Of a stretch of DNA of 47,205 nucleotides, positions 24,201-34,943 are shown in pieces. Numbering within the stretch: position 1 is the stretch's first letter; every line of letters starts with the position of its first letter. The translations under genes and the position numbers were made by a program. This DNA comes from Chromera velia. Lineage: Eukaryota > Sar > Chromeraceae. Under the pieces are notes generated by a model. It ran no database searches. It saw nothing but the letters and a program-made list of their open reading frames with translations, and was not told the origin of the DNA. Location: NCBI GenBank assembly GCA_018398765.1, contig JAHBMJ010005110.1, positions 27,501 to 74,705 on the forward strand, in the 5' to 3' direction.

Positions 24201-25003
24201 GGGGAAATGAGTTTCTGGCTGAGGATGACGAGGAAGTCGAGCAGGAGGAGGAGGAGGAGGGAGAGAATGTCATTGCAGACAGTTCGGATGAGGAAGATGA
24301 TGACGATGAAGAGGGAGACGGGGAGGGGGGAGATGGTGCGCGTCCCCCTGCCGCAAAGCGGAGACGTCTCCGCCGTCAAGATGACGGGGAAGAGGGGGAG
24401 ACGGAGGAGGGGGATGAGGCTGCTGATGCAGCTGCTGCAGAGGCAGCACAGCGGTCTGAGCGCCGAAAGAGGCGCAGTGCTGCAGCGAGAGCAGCCCAGC
24501 AAGATGCGACGATGACAGGGGAGGAGGGAGAGAGGAGAGAGACGGGGAGACGTCAGAGACGTTCAGAGGCCCGTCAGATGGTCAGAGCGAGTGCGGGGGG
24601 TGAGGACTCTCAAGAGCAGCGGCAGCAGTCGGGACAGCTTCCCGCAGCAGAGAGCGGATCCCTCGACATGGCCCCCACAGAGTCTCTCACCGCCTCCCTC
24701 ACCCAATCCCAGGGCCAGTCTTCTTCTGCCCTCGGGGTGACCGCAGACTCCCAGCAGCAGCAGGGGAACCAGATGTCTGCAGAGCGTGTCGATCTCCTGC
24801 GAAATCTCGTCGTTGCCGTTTTGGCTGAGTCCAGTGAGGACAATGGGGGAGTGTTCGATGTTGACGAGGTGGTTGCGAAGATCTCTTCCGCTTCCCCTGC
24901 GTTCTCTGAGGAGGACGTGAAGGCGGGGATGAAGCAGATCTCCGACGAGGAGGATGCGCCCTTCATGTACTCTGAGACAGAGAACAAGGTCTTCAAGATC
25001 TGA
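21227..25003 (+). CDS. MCM3: MCM3, subunit of the MCM2-7 replicative helicase, 3 exons
   Basis: This subunit of the hexameric ATPase unwinds DNA at nuclear replication forks. Exons 21227-22749, 23157-23467 and 23979-25003 join in phase to 952 residues. The MCM N-terminal domain occupies about 20-270. The AAA+ core shows Walker A GDPSCGKS (365-372), Walker B CIDEFD (427-432) and arginine finger SRFD (497-500). Intron 1 falls just after the finger. Exon 2 carries a Gly/Glu-rich loop ending in the MCM lid segment DFLRKYIHFCKNHRQPRLS. A long acidic linker follows, with a basic patch AAKRRRLRR near 736 that could be a nuclear localisation signal. A winged-helix-like C-terminus runs from about 877 to the end (SAERVDLLRNLVVAVLAES). 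MCM3 rather than another paralogue is judged from the C-terminal layout and overall sequence. Confidence 0.95.
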
Positions 25004-27770
25004 GAAGAAAGGAAAGGATGAGAATGAAAAGGGGAAAAGGGGGAAGAGGACTGTAGGACAAAAAGGCGAGGAGGAAGCGAAGACAGAAAGGGAAAGAGAA
25101 GAGAGGGAATGACTGTCTGTGCGTCCTTCAATTGCTGCGATAAAATGTCGGGGGGCAGAGAACAAGCAAGGAAAACGTGTGGGAAGATGCCCTCTTCTGC
25201 GACTTTCTCGTTGCTGCTTTCTTTCTTGTTTTCTTCTTGTCTGGTTCTTCTCCCACCCCACTCCTTTCATTCTGTGTGCCGATCATGCGCTTCTGTCTGC
25301 ACGGTCGTTTCTGTCGACATGCGTCTCGACCAGGTCGACTCGGGTGGAATCCAATCGGGGGAATTGAATGAAGGGGAGAGAAGAGAAGAGAAGCGACATT
25401 CTCCAAGAAAGAGACCCTTTTCTTTTCCGTCTTCTCAGAGGAGGGGAGAGAACGTGCACCGGCCACTTCTCCTCCCCCCTCTCCCTCCTTTCCTTTGCCT
25501 TCGCATTCTCAGACGTGATCCGTCATCTGTCTATCTGTCTGCTGTCTGTCTGAGAAAACGGCATCGCTTTCCCCCTTCCTCTCTCCTTACTCTCTTGTCG
25601 GAGAGGGGAGGGAGTGGTTGCTGTGCACATTTGACTGCTCGATCTGTCTGCACGTCTGCCTGCTTGTGCGCCTGCATGCACATGCGTCCGTCTCTTCTTC
25701 TCCTGCACTTTCTTCTTTCCTTCTCTACGCGCGTGTGTAAACGGCTTTTGTTTCTCTGTGCTCCGTGTGACTGTGACTGAGTGAATACCTGCGTGCATGT
25801 GGTGAAACAATCGCATCTTTCCATTAGTGAGTGGTGTGCCTATTTATCTACTCAGAAAGAAGGCTTCATACATGCTTCCTTCTCCTTCCCACTCCCCCTG
25901 TCATTTACAATTCAACATGCATTTGATGCTTTCGTGCACCCACCTCCACCCCTCTCTGTTACTTCCCGTTCCTCTAGAAATTGACATCTCCGACCGTCAA
26001 TCATCAAGTCAGCTGAACGTGTGACCAGACTGCCGTTTGAGTTTCCTTTCGCCACCATCAACAGTCGCGCTGAAGCCAAGGGAGGGGGCTCTCCATAGAA
26101 AAGAAAGTCGTAAGGGAAGGAAGAGGTGGAAGAGAAAGAGAGCAGCGGGGAGGAATACGTACCTCTTTGTTTCGTTCTTTCTCAAGGCATCATGACGTGC
26201 TGTCTTTTCCTGTCCTCACTTTGCCGGGCATTCATGCAGACCCATTCGAGATCTCCAGTCTCTCGCAGCAGTTTCATTTGTGTGTCTGCGACGGAGGCTC
26301 GATCGATCAAAGTGTCGCGACAAAAAACAGAGGGTAACCCGAAGGGCGGTAAGGCAAAAAAAGAGCGGCGGCGTCCGTTTACTGCAACCTTTATTCAAAT
26401 CGAATTCCTTCTTTGCGCTTTCCTGTCCGCCTGTGCAGTGGGTTGCGACCCGGATGGTGGGAGAAGAGGCTGAAGAACGGGGAGGTGGGGAGAGGCTGGT
26501 ATCGAAAATTTGTCTGTGTGCTTTCGTATTAACCATATGGCGACGAGTATCTTCACGGCCCGGTGACGGCCGAAACTTATCTGTCATTGGATCTGCTGCC
26601 AGTGTTTTAAAACTGATTATGGAGTTAATGATTAAATAAGTAAAAAGTTACTAGTATATTATATGTCTACATAGAAAGTTATTAAAACTATAGTGCTAAA
26701 AACCACTGTTTAAACGAGTAATTTAACTAGTAATTTCAACTATACATCTGACATTGGTAAAAGTTATGCATGTATGCAATCACAAATTTAAAAAATTAGA
26801 GGTAACAAAAGAAAACGCTCTCCAAAGTTTTTTTTTTTCAAAACCGTCTAGAAAACCGTTGTGGAGATGTAAAAACAACTTGAATACGGAACCACTGTGA
26901 ATTTCAGAACCATAAATTAAAATTTCAACTGAAAGCGGCAAGCGCATGTATTCAGGGGACCAGAGGATTGCAGGGGGAGGGCTTGGAGGAAGTAAGAGTA
27001 GGCAGTACACTGGTCATGACTGAGGGGTAGGAAGTGCTTAGCAAATGCCGAAGAAGGCATTCAGATGGAGGAGCATCAAGTATGAGGTCGCATGAGAGAG
27101 AGAGCTAGCAGCGAGAGCAGTAACCAGGACAGAAAGAAGAGATGAAAGACGTATAGGCCAGACGCTGGGAACAAACTTTAAGTCAATGCCCCCAACCATA
27201 GATTTTTGATAAGTTTTTATATAAGTGATAAGTGACTTATTGGTGCCCTTGAGCACTGTTACCGTTTTGTTTTATATAGAGGTCGCCCCCGGATAAAAAA
27301 AAAAATCAGAATATCTACTATGATCTAGTTTTATTTGTCCTCTTTCATCTTTTTCATGATCGTGAACGTTTTTCCACTCAAAAACAAAAAAAAGTTTCAT
27401 ATTTCAAAAGTTTTTTCTCTTTAAACTTAAAGTTTAAAGACTATTGAATACTTGAAAAAAAAATCATTGTTTTCATCTAGGCGCTGCACATAGAAAAAAA
27501 AAAGTTTAATGGAGAGGCCTAATTTTTTTTTCATTTTTTTTAATTTTTTTCTTTCAAGTGCCTCCAAAAGGAAAAAAAATCTCTTTCAACTCTCAAACTT
27601 ACTTTTCTATATATATATATAGGATGTGTACATGACTTTTAACCTAAAAAAAAAAAAGAAAAAAAAAAAGTTGGGGGGGCCTATTTTTTTTTTCTTTTTT
27701 TTATGTGCGGTGCCTAGGTTTTCATTCAAATATTTCTTTAGAAATAAAATGAAAATCATCCCTCAAATGC
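25004..27770. other. Gene-free region downstream of MCM3
   Basis: Positions 25004-26560 are G/A- and then T/C-rich with many TCTC and GTCTGT runs; the frames there are by-products of that composition. From about 26640 the base composition drops sharply to AT-rich with long homopolymer A and T runs (26826-26840, 27400-27700). Parts of 27038-27256 stay open on the minus strand but resemble nothing I know. The change in composition at 26600-26650 marks the border of the repeat-rich segment. Confidence 0.5.
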
Positions 27771-29702
27771 TTGATTTATATCAAAAAAATGTTAATTTTT
27801 GGCAGAAGAGAGGGGATCGGAGCAGTGGTAGGCTTGGTACAAGAATGTAGAAGAGGCAAGAAGGGGCTCCTGGGCGGATTTATGGACTTCTCAAAGGTGT
27901 TTGACTCCATTCCTCGGCTGAAGCTTCTGGCAAAGCTGCAGGCTGAGGGAATAGAGAAGAGAGATCTGTTGATGATTGCATCAATGTATAGAGGCGTGAA
28001 AGCAAGAGTCGATGGGGACTCGGCTTTATTCCCGGAGGGGGCAGGGGTTAAGCAAGGTGATGCGTTGTCCCCGTCGCTTTTTCTATTATTCATTAATGAC
28101 CTGTATGATGAGATTCAGAAAGGAAAACGGGGAGATGGAAAGGAAACGGAGGGGGTTCACCTTGCTGGGGCCAGTTTAGGAAGTATAGGCTACGCTGATG
28201 ATCTTGTCTTGTTTGCACACTCAGCAGCCGACCTCCAAGCAAAATTCGATGCCCTGGAGGGGTATTGCAGAAAGTGGGGGTTGAATGTCAATCTGAAGAA
28301 AACCAAGGTCCTGCGCCTTTATGAATACCGCGAGGACTGTAACGGCATGATTTTGTACCAAGGGAAGGAAGTAGACTGGTGTGATCAGTACAAATATTTG
28401 GGTTACCTTCTGTTTGAGGGAGGGGATTTGATTCGGTCGATTGAAGCATGCCTACGCAGTGCAGAGCATGCAATGGGGGCGGTGATTGGTCTGGCTGCGA
28501 GTCTGTCTGGGTTGCCTCTTGGGGGAAAGATGCAGCTGCTGAAGGCGTGCTGGGAGCCGGTGGCACTCTATAGCCTGGAGTGCTTTCCGATAAGACAGGG
28601 AGACTGGGAGGCGATTGACAACTTGCAGCTCTGGTTTGTTCGATGGGCGGCCCGACTTCCGGTCGAGAGTTTGCGTGTACCCTCTCTTTTGTCTGTTAAT
28701 TTAATGTCTGCTCGCGCGTTCTTATGTGCTCGTTTTGCTTCATTCTGGATTCTACTTAGCCGTTCGCATCTCCGTATTCCTCAGGCTCTTTTGAATTTAT
28801 GGAAGGGACCAGCGGGGCAGAAGCAAAGACGGGCCGTCAATGGTCTGTTCAGATGGGCAGGCCTTGACTTTTTGACGTCTCTCCCTGTCCGGAGCTCAGA
28901 AAGATGGGCCCCGAAGGGGAATTTGTTTGTTTTTGCCAAAATTAAGGATGTCTGGGGAATGGAATGCATGAAAAGGGGAGACAGGGAAGAAACGGGCAAC
29001 TTTCCCCTGTTTGCCTCTTTATCAGGACTACAGAGAGCTTTTCCGTCTTCTTTACGTTCTTCTCTATTTCTTTTGTCTTCAAAGAATGGCCCCATGGTAC
29101 GGATGTCCTGTCTGCCGAGAAGTGCCTTATATGAGAAGATTGAGCCACTCCTAAGGACATTGACACTAAATCGGAAGGGTCTAACGGGGGGGGCCAACTC
29201 TCCGGAAGAGGTGTTTTGTCTGGCAGAGGGTTGTTCAAATGGAAGAAAAATTGATGATCTCTGGCACCGGCTTTCAGTATGCTCCAATTGGGTAGAAGCA
29301 AGAAATAAACTAAACAAAGTGGTAGAGGGAAAAAAAGTGAAGCAAAGGATTCAGAGAGAAGGAATTGAGGGATCGGATACAGCCGAAACAGAAGCGAGGA
29401 AGATGCTGCTTTTGGCTTTACAAGTCGATCCGTATGAAGCATGCAGAGCCGTTTGCGATCTTTGTCACTCACTGTGCACGCCTGTCTCTGTATGAACGCG
29501 ACCTTTTCTTCTTATGTTCGAGTCTTATATTGCCACCTCCAACGTGCATGCTGCTCATGAGCTCACCAAGCGAGCACTTCAGGGGATCTCGCGCTTAGCT
29601 TTATCTCTAGAGTTGAGTGATTGACGATCTCTTGCATGAACATAGGCTGCTGGAAGCACGGCTCCACTCTAGCAAAGCCAACTTCATTCATTCATTCATT
29701 CA
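27771..29702 (+). mobile_element. 5'-truncated non-LTR (LINE-type) retrotransposon
   Basis: The segment carries a reverse transcriptase reading frame followed by about 190 bases of 3' untranslated sequence and a tetranucleotide tail (CATT)n at 29684-29702. Elements of this class often end in short tandem repeats and are usually 5'-truncated. No endonuclease domain or upstream ORF1 is seen, since the sequence before 27771 is homopolymer-rich and non-coding. A flanking target-site duplication was not found by eye. Confidence 0.75.
27789..29495 (+). CDS. Non-LTR retrotransposon reverse transcriptase, 5'-truncated
   Basis: An open frame of 568 codons from ATG at 27789 to TGA at 29493-29495, without stops. 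It begins inside the RT domain: motif A GFMDFSKVFDSI, motif B GVKQGDALSPSLFLLFINDL, catalytic motif C GYADDLVLFA, motif D GLNVNLKKTKVL and the thumb-side YKYLGYLLFEGG are all in family order. A long downstream region ends in a Cys-x5-Cys ... His ... Cys cluster (FCLAEGCSNGR, then WHRLSVC), like the gag-type zinc knuckle at the end of many LINE ORF2 proteins. The fingers domain and any endonuclease are missing, so this copy is probably unable to move alone. Intact catalytic residues and no internal stops suggest a fairly young insertion. Confidence 0.85.
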   Translation: MLIFGRREGIGAVVGLVQECRRGKKGLLGGFMDFSKVFDSIPRLKLLAKLQAEGIEKRDLLMIASMYRGVKARVDGDSALFPEGAGVKQGDALSPSLFLLFINDLYDEIQKGKRGDGKETEGVHLAGASLGSIGYADDLVLFAHSAADLQAKFDALEGYCRKWGLNVNLKKTKVLRLYEYREDCNGMILYQGKEVDWCDQYKYLGYLLFEGGDLIRSIEACLRSAEHAMGAVIGLAASLSGLPLGGKMQLLKACWEPVALYSLECFPIRQGDWEAIDNLQLWFVRWAARLPVESLRVPSLLSVNLMSARAFLCARFASFWILLSRSHLRIPQALLNLWKGPAGQKQRRAVNGLFRWAGLDFLTSLPVRSSERWAPKGNLFVFAKIKDVWGMECMKRGDREETGNFPLFASLSGLQRAFPSSLRSSLFLLSSKNGPMVRMSCLPRSALYEKIEPLLRTLTLNRKGLTGGANSPEEVFCLAEGCSNGRKIDDLWHRLSVCSNWVEARNKLNKVVEGKKVKQRIQREGIEGSDTAETEARKMLLLALQVDPYEACRAVCDLCHSLCTPVSV

Positions 29703-32099
29703 ATTAATCCAATTTTTAATGGTATCTACTCTTGTGGAAAAGAGATTGATTCGGATTTATGTACATTGTACATCTAAAAGCGTCTAAAAGATGATGTAGC
29801 CTAGCTAGGATGTAGCTAAATTTGTTAGATTTGATTAAACAATGCCAAACATGAGCCGTAGAATGATACATAAAAAACAGTTGCACAAGTAGTGTATATG
29901 CTAATACAATGCTTTTTTATCTAGCTGTCAATAATAAAATCGTATTCAAAAGGACTCAAGCTCAAGTACTTCAACTATACAAGGGAAATCAAGGGCCCGT
30001 ATAATGTAGCACGCGCATCCACATTGTATGGCTTTTTCTTGAAGTGACTTTACAATCGTACGTACGTCCCACGTTGAAAAGCTATCCCCTTCAAAGTGAA
30101 AAAAAGACGCAGCTCATCTCTAGACCTTCGGAAAGCTAGTATCGCCTAGCGTAGCTTTTGCATGCAAGGCTGCGACTGACCGATCCTTTGTCTTCAGACC
30201 GTTGTGGTCGTATGTTGCAAGATGGTGGCCCACAGCCTCAAGGGTTCTGCAGAGGCAAAATATTGACAGTATGGGAAAGCCGGCCCAGACCGTTCTGTTA
30301 CAGTCTACTCAGACTGCAACTTAAGTCTTTGATTATTCTGAGACGTTTTGCTGTCTGTGTCCTTTGGCAAACATCAGGAGAATCACAATGGATGAAATAT
30401 GAGCACTGCCAGGTGGCAGACTGAGAAGCGGAAGGTCTCGAGTTCGATTCCCACCTCCATCTCTTTTGCCTAACTTTCATAAGAAGCCGATTAATCGGTT
30501 CTATATCGGTTAAGGCAAAGTATGTCAAACTTGATACACTCTCAAAAATGAAAGTCTGTCAAACATGATACACTTACACAATTGATACACTTTCACAATT
30601 GGCAACCTTTGCAGGAAACAAGCATAAAATGCAACTTTGGAAAAAAAAGAAAGAAAGAATCGATTAAAAACTTGACCTTGGAGTAAGAGAATTGAATCCC
30701 AAATCGAGTTGACTTACCTTCTGGAAGAATTGACTTGAAGCGATCTAAACCGACCTTCACTGACTTCAATAACATTGAGTGAATAATTAAAAGATATATT
30801 CAACTCCAATTCTAGTTCTATTCTTTCGTTTTGGCTTCGTCTGACCTACTGAGTCTGGAGGAGCCCGGAACAGTTCACTCTTCAGAAGGAGGCTTCAAAC
30901 GTTACCGTATAGTAGCGTTTGTTGACTCACTGAAATCCGATGCCGCAAGGAGAGTTGTCATACTGTGTTATTGGATGCTGACATATGACAGGCAGCCGCA
31001 CGCCTGCAGAGGGCTCTTTCATCAAGAAAACCGACTGCCCGGACTCTTTTGTACGTATAAAGTGAAAAAAGAATATCGAGGCTCAGCTTGACGGGGAAAC
31101 AAATTTGGTACAAAATGTACCACCGTCAGAAAGTTATTTTCAGACACTGTACCGACCCCATTTCATCCAAAGCGTGAATTTTTGATCGGCTAGGGAAGTA
31201 ATCCAACCGTCTGCCTTGAACATTGTCAAATGATAACAGTTGTTAAACAAAAAGAAGCCGTCGCCTCTCTTAATTATCAGACGGCACTGGAGTCCTTTAG
31301 AGATGGCCTCTTCAAAGATTTCTGACTCCTAAGAGCGCCATTTTAGAAAATTGAGAAATTTGCCTGTGCTCGTGAAAAGTTCTGTCATGCAAGTGGAAGA
31401 CAGGACATGATTGATTTATGACCTCTGAAATCTGTTGAGACTTCTACGATTTCTCTTCTATGCTTACCGATTTCTTGCCGAAGGTTTCCTTCTTTGTCTT
31501 TGAGGCGGACAAAAAGCTGATCACCTGTAGTAAAGGCAAAATTGATAATTTGCTCAGTGAGAGGGCGTTTGTCTGTACGTCGCTAAAATCGATTCAAATC
31601 ATAATTTCGTTTCATTTTTGCTCGAGAGTTAACCGACCAGGTTTCGTGAGAGTGCAGACGGCGTTGACTTTGATGCGCATTGCAATGGGGCCAATTGAGA
31701 TATTAATGTTGTAGATCGACGCGAAACAGAAAGAGCTTCTACATGAACAATTTCTCAAATAGTGTCAAGGCCCGAGAACGCGCGCTAGTTGGCAGACTCT
31801 ACATAAAAGAAGGTGCTATTGAGCTGCTCAAGCTAGTGAACCAACAGGCAACCCGTATATTAAAGATCAAAGAAGCAGGCAGATGATAAATTGATGTTAT
31901 TCATGTATTGATCCTACCATTGAACTCTCCCAAATTGCGTAGTTCCGTTCTACTGCAAGCAGTTCAGCTCTATAGTACACAACATTCCATATACGTTGAA
32001 AATTTGAGTGATGTATATACTTGTGATCCAACGATTGAAGGTTATAATTGAATGATCGAATTTGGAAGTCTCCCCAATCGTGCATAAAGAAATGGGGGA
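29703..32099. other. AT-rich intergenic DNA
   Basis: No gene is supported. Near 30395-30460 there is a tRNA-promoter-like patch with a B-box match (GAGTTCGATTC), without a foldable tRNA around it. At 30525-30600 short direct repeats of the form TGTCAAAC(T/A)TGATACACT and AATTGATACACT occur. The rest shows neither coding frames nor known repeat structure by eye. Confidence 0.5.
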
Positions 32100-33201
32100 T
32101 ATAGAGGCAGCCATTGCGGGAGAATTCCTTCCAGCAATGATGGCGAGATCAGTGGGTCCATTTGAAAGAAAAGTTTTGGGCCTTCCAACCCGTTTCAACC
32201 AGAGATGGAAGAATTAGAATCATTCCTCCCACAGCAGTAAAAGAAGCTGGAAACCCAGCAGCAGCCTCTAAGTAGGCAGTCAGCTGGCTGGTTTCTTCCA
32301 TTATGCACCATCGCAAGTATGAACGGTGTTTTTACAGGGAGTATATGGAAAAAGCAACAGAGGGGTTCAAACAGTTATTTAGAAAAGTGCAGTAGGTAGA
32401 GAGAGTGTAGGAAAGGCTGACTGTCACAATCATGTGGGTACATTTGCAGCCCCAGTTTGAAATCAGGTCCTGCAGGCACATAGCACAACGTCAAAAAGAA
32501 GGAAGCACAGGAACGTGGTTAAACTGTAGCCTGAACATGATTCCAAGGGAGAACGATAACATCAATCTTTCCCCTTTGGAATTTCATGATGCTATGGCTC
32601 TGCGTCTCGGAGCTGAGTTGACGGACGCACCTGAAAGGTGTGATGGCTGACAGTATGGGCAGGTCTGGAATACCCGATATACAGAGGTACGCAAGAGGGG
32701 GGGGCTAGTACACAGAAGGTATGATGAGGCAGTGTTGGCATTGAAAGTGTTGCTAGAAGAGGTAGGGTTTTAGGTCACTCTCGATGCAGTGATCCAAAGA
32801 TTCTGAAGGGGAAAGACCCTGGAGAGAGGGTTGGAGGGGGATCTCAGGATTTGTTTGCTGTTCAACTCTGAGCGTAACGGTGCGTAACGGAATCCTCGAT
32901 GTTTGGCTGGCTGATTGCGACCAGCAGAGCTACCTCAGGATGGGAGTGGCAGAGATTCTTGCTGTGCACGAAAGGCAGAAGAATTGGTTGTACTGGGGAA
33001 CATGTGTGGAAGCTTGCACAGATTTTGTACCGTTTGTGGCTTCTACTGATGGGGCACTCGGTCCTGCGGTAATGGTTGTATTGAGAGTGACAGTTCATGA
33101 AATCTCTCAGAAAATAGGGATGTCGGCAATGAGTAGCAACAAGAGTGGGTGGTGCAGTGAAGGCTCCCATGCAAAGAACGATCCTGCGAGCATCCGTCTA
33201 C

Positions 33202-33206
<5 letters not shown>
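32100..33206 (+). pseudogene. Decayed retroelement reverse-transcriptase 3' region
   Basis: Fragments of one long retroelement protein appear in order but in changing frames. They include AIAGEFLPAMMARSVGPFER with VLGLPTRF (32110-32200), LSPLEFHDAMALRLGAE with DAPERCDG (32570-32650), KRGGLVHRRYDEAVLALKVL (about 32690-32755), and WLADCDQQSYLRMGVAEILA with DFVPFVASTDGALGPA (32900-33075). The pattern (CDG ... GG.VHRR.DE, then STDGALG) is typical of the C-terminal end of many retroelement RT proteins. Stop codons and frameshifts lie between the pieces, including TGA directly after CDG. The last piece ends at a TGA that merges into a (TTGA)n tail at 33204-33239. The element is dead in this copy. 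Confidence 0.7.
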
Positions 33207-33239
<33 letters not shown>

Positions 33240-33250
33240 GTCAAACCCTA
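33204..33250 (+). repeat. (TTGA)n tail ending in TGTCAAACCCTA
   Basis: About eight TTGA units directly follow the stop of the decayed retroelement and end in GATGTCAAACCCTA. A second (TTGA)n tract at 33783-33802 ends in GATGCCAAACCCTA. The same repeat plus the same following 11 bases twice within 600 bp points to two copies of one element's 3' terminus. Confidence 0.7.
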
Positions 33251-33811
33251 GGTGGAGTTAGAACTCCTGGGCGGCGTATATATGCATGGGTCTGTTCAAT
33301 TATATCAGCTGCAAGCTAAGTGGACGACAGTTATTCGAACTTAATCTAATCAATCATTTACTACAATATGATGAGAAATCATAAAGAAGAGAGAGGGTTG
33401 AGAGCGCAAGAGCGATGTGATGAACTTGTGAACCCCCAGATCAGAAAAGGAGGTGGATGCAAAGGGTGAGTCACAACGAGTGAAGCAGTCTGATTAAATT
33501 AATGCCAACCACTGCAAAAAGCCTTCTTCGGCAATCCATCGGGGGCAGACAGAGAGCCAATAAATAAAATCATCTACACAGTGGCAGCAGGCTTCATAGG
33601 TGCATGGGGGGGGAACAGCGACCTCGCAGATAGGCAGTGGAGGCGTGTTTCAGTTCAGCAGGATCGATTGCAGCAATGCAGGCCCTTAGAGATGATGGTG
33701 ACTGGGCTTAGGCCCCTAGGCAGGCCTAGCATTTGCATCTAACAAAAACGACCACAAAGTAAAATGTATATATTTTTTTTTTTGATTGATTGATTGATTG
33801 ATGCCAAACCC

Positions 33812-33845
<34 letters not shown>

Positions 33846-33877
33846 AAATTTGGGTGTTGCAAGTTAATTTATACGTA
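33251..33877. other. Intergenic repeat debris with second (TTGA)n tail
   Basis: No gene. Contains AT-rich DNA, a short GC-rich stretch at 33600-33730 and a second (TTGA)n tract at 33783-33802 with the TGCCAAACCCTA end, followed by (TA)n to 33845. It probably includes the 3' end of another copy of the retroelement family seen at 32100-33206. Confidence 0.5.
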
Positions 33878-34254
33878 CCGGTTGTCCAGTAATTCTTTCA
33901 AATACTAGATTTATCATAGCTTAAGAAATAGGCCACACCAGAAGCTGATTTTTTTTGTAGTAAATCTCCCACCATATGGCATTGAATGAAACTAAAAAAA
34001 GCTTCGTACAACTAGGGTGGCTTAAGCAACATTTTTGAACCTGTTGTGAAAAATTCACATTTTTTATTTGGAGACCTCATTTTTTTTAGATTTTTTTTTT
34101 CGCTTCCTAGAAGGTTTGATGACCATCTAAGCCAGATTTCTAGGACCTGGGACTCCCGGCTATAAGTTGAATAACATGGTTTCTTTTGAGTTTTTGTATC
34201 TGACTCACATGATTTTTTGTTTATTTTTTGTAGCTACAATTACTGGACAACCGG
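33878..34254. mobile_element. 377-bp TIR element, copy A
   Basis: Begins CCGGTTGTCCAGTAATT and ends with the exact complement AATTACTGGACAACCGG (17-bp terminal inverted repeats). TA dinucleotides flank both ends (33876-33877 and 34255-34256), as expected for Tc1/mariner-type insertion. The interior is AT-rich with no transposase. A second copy of exactly the same length, in the same orientation, lies at 36035-36411 with one substitution visible by eye (A-C-T versus A-G-T in the GAATGAAA-TAAAA stretch). Confidence 0.8.
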
Positions 34255-34438
34255 TATAGACTGAATGAAATTTTTTTTATTACTCTAAATCTACAGTGTA
34301 CACAGCCTTCAAACTTTTTGTACAAATAGTTACATATCTGAATATTATTTTATGAAAAGGATGAACAGAAATGTCGGTGTGAAACTTTTATACTTATAAA
34401 AAAAAAATGATGAAAATTCACACTTTTATTCTATAAAG

Positions 34439-34910
34439 TCAGTCTGCTTTGTGTCGGTACCCCTTTGCCTCCACAATAGCCTGCGCTCGATTGTATACAG
34501 ACGCACAGACTTTCTCAATGTAGTCTCCATCTAGATTTCCGACAATTCTTCCCACCCGCGCCTTGTAAGAGGCCCGGCTCTTTGTGCGCTGGGAAAGAGG
34601 CCAGTCTGCTTCTTCCTCCACAATTGTTGACTGGACCTTATGCCAGATCGAAAAATCGTGAGGCATTGCTGCCTGCATATGAGCTTCAGCAAGCTCATGA
34701 GGACATGGCAGCGCTTTTAAAGCTTCCTTTCCCACAGCCCCAGTCAGACAGGGATCTCTATCAGTGCGGAAAGTGTATGTGCGCCCAACCTTCGCTGCTT
34801 TTAGGGTAGGCGCAACTTTCTGCTTCAACCACTTCGCCACCTCGGGACCCTTGTAATCCGACGCGGCTTTCCCCTTCTCCCTGCCTTCCCCCTAGAACGC
34901 CCACATCGGC
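34439..34910 (-). pseudogene. Unrecognised reading frame downstream of the CCHC frame
   Basis: A frame ending in TAA... at 34439 covers about 134-150 residues with normal, mixed composition, for example VAKWLKQKVAPTLKAAKVGR and CASVYNRAQAIVEAKGY. I do not recognise a family. It lies directly after the zinc-knuckle frame on the same strand, but in a different frame and with a TAG between (near 34895). It may be a later part of the same broken protein or a separate exon. It sits inside the segment bracketed by the two 377-bp elements. Confidence 0.4.
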
Positions 34911-34943
34911 GAGCAGGCAGAGCACGCCTCACTGCTCGTGCCA

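Noticed and set aside
25109..26473. Several 80-220 codon frames after MCM3
   Set aside because: Low-complexity Ser/Leu/Phe/Cys composition from TC-rich DNA, no family resemblance and no consistent splice partners.
30387..30460. Possible tRNA gene (B-box-like GAGTTCGATTC)
   Set aside because: The 5' end cannot pair with the CCACCTCC acceptor side, the A-box spacing is wrong and the anticodon stem does not form. At most it is a degenerate tRNA-derived repeat.
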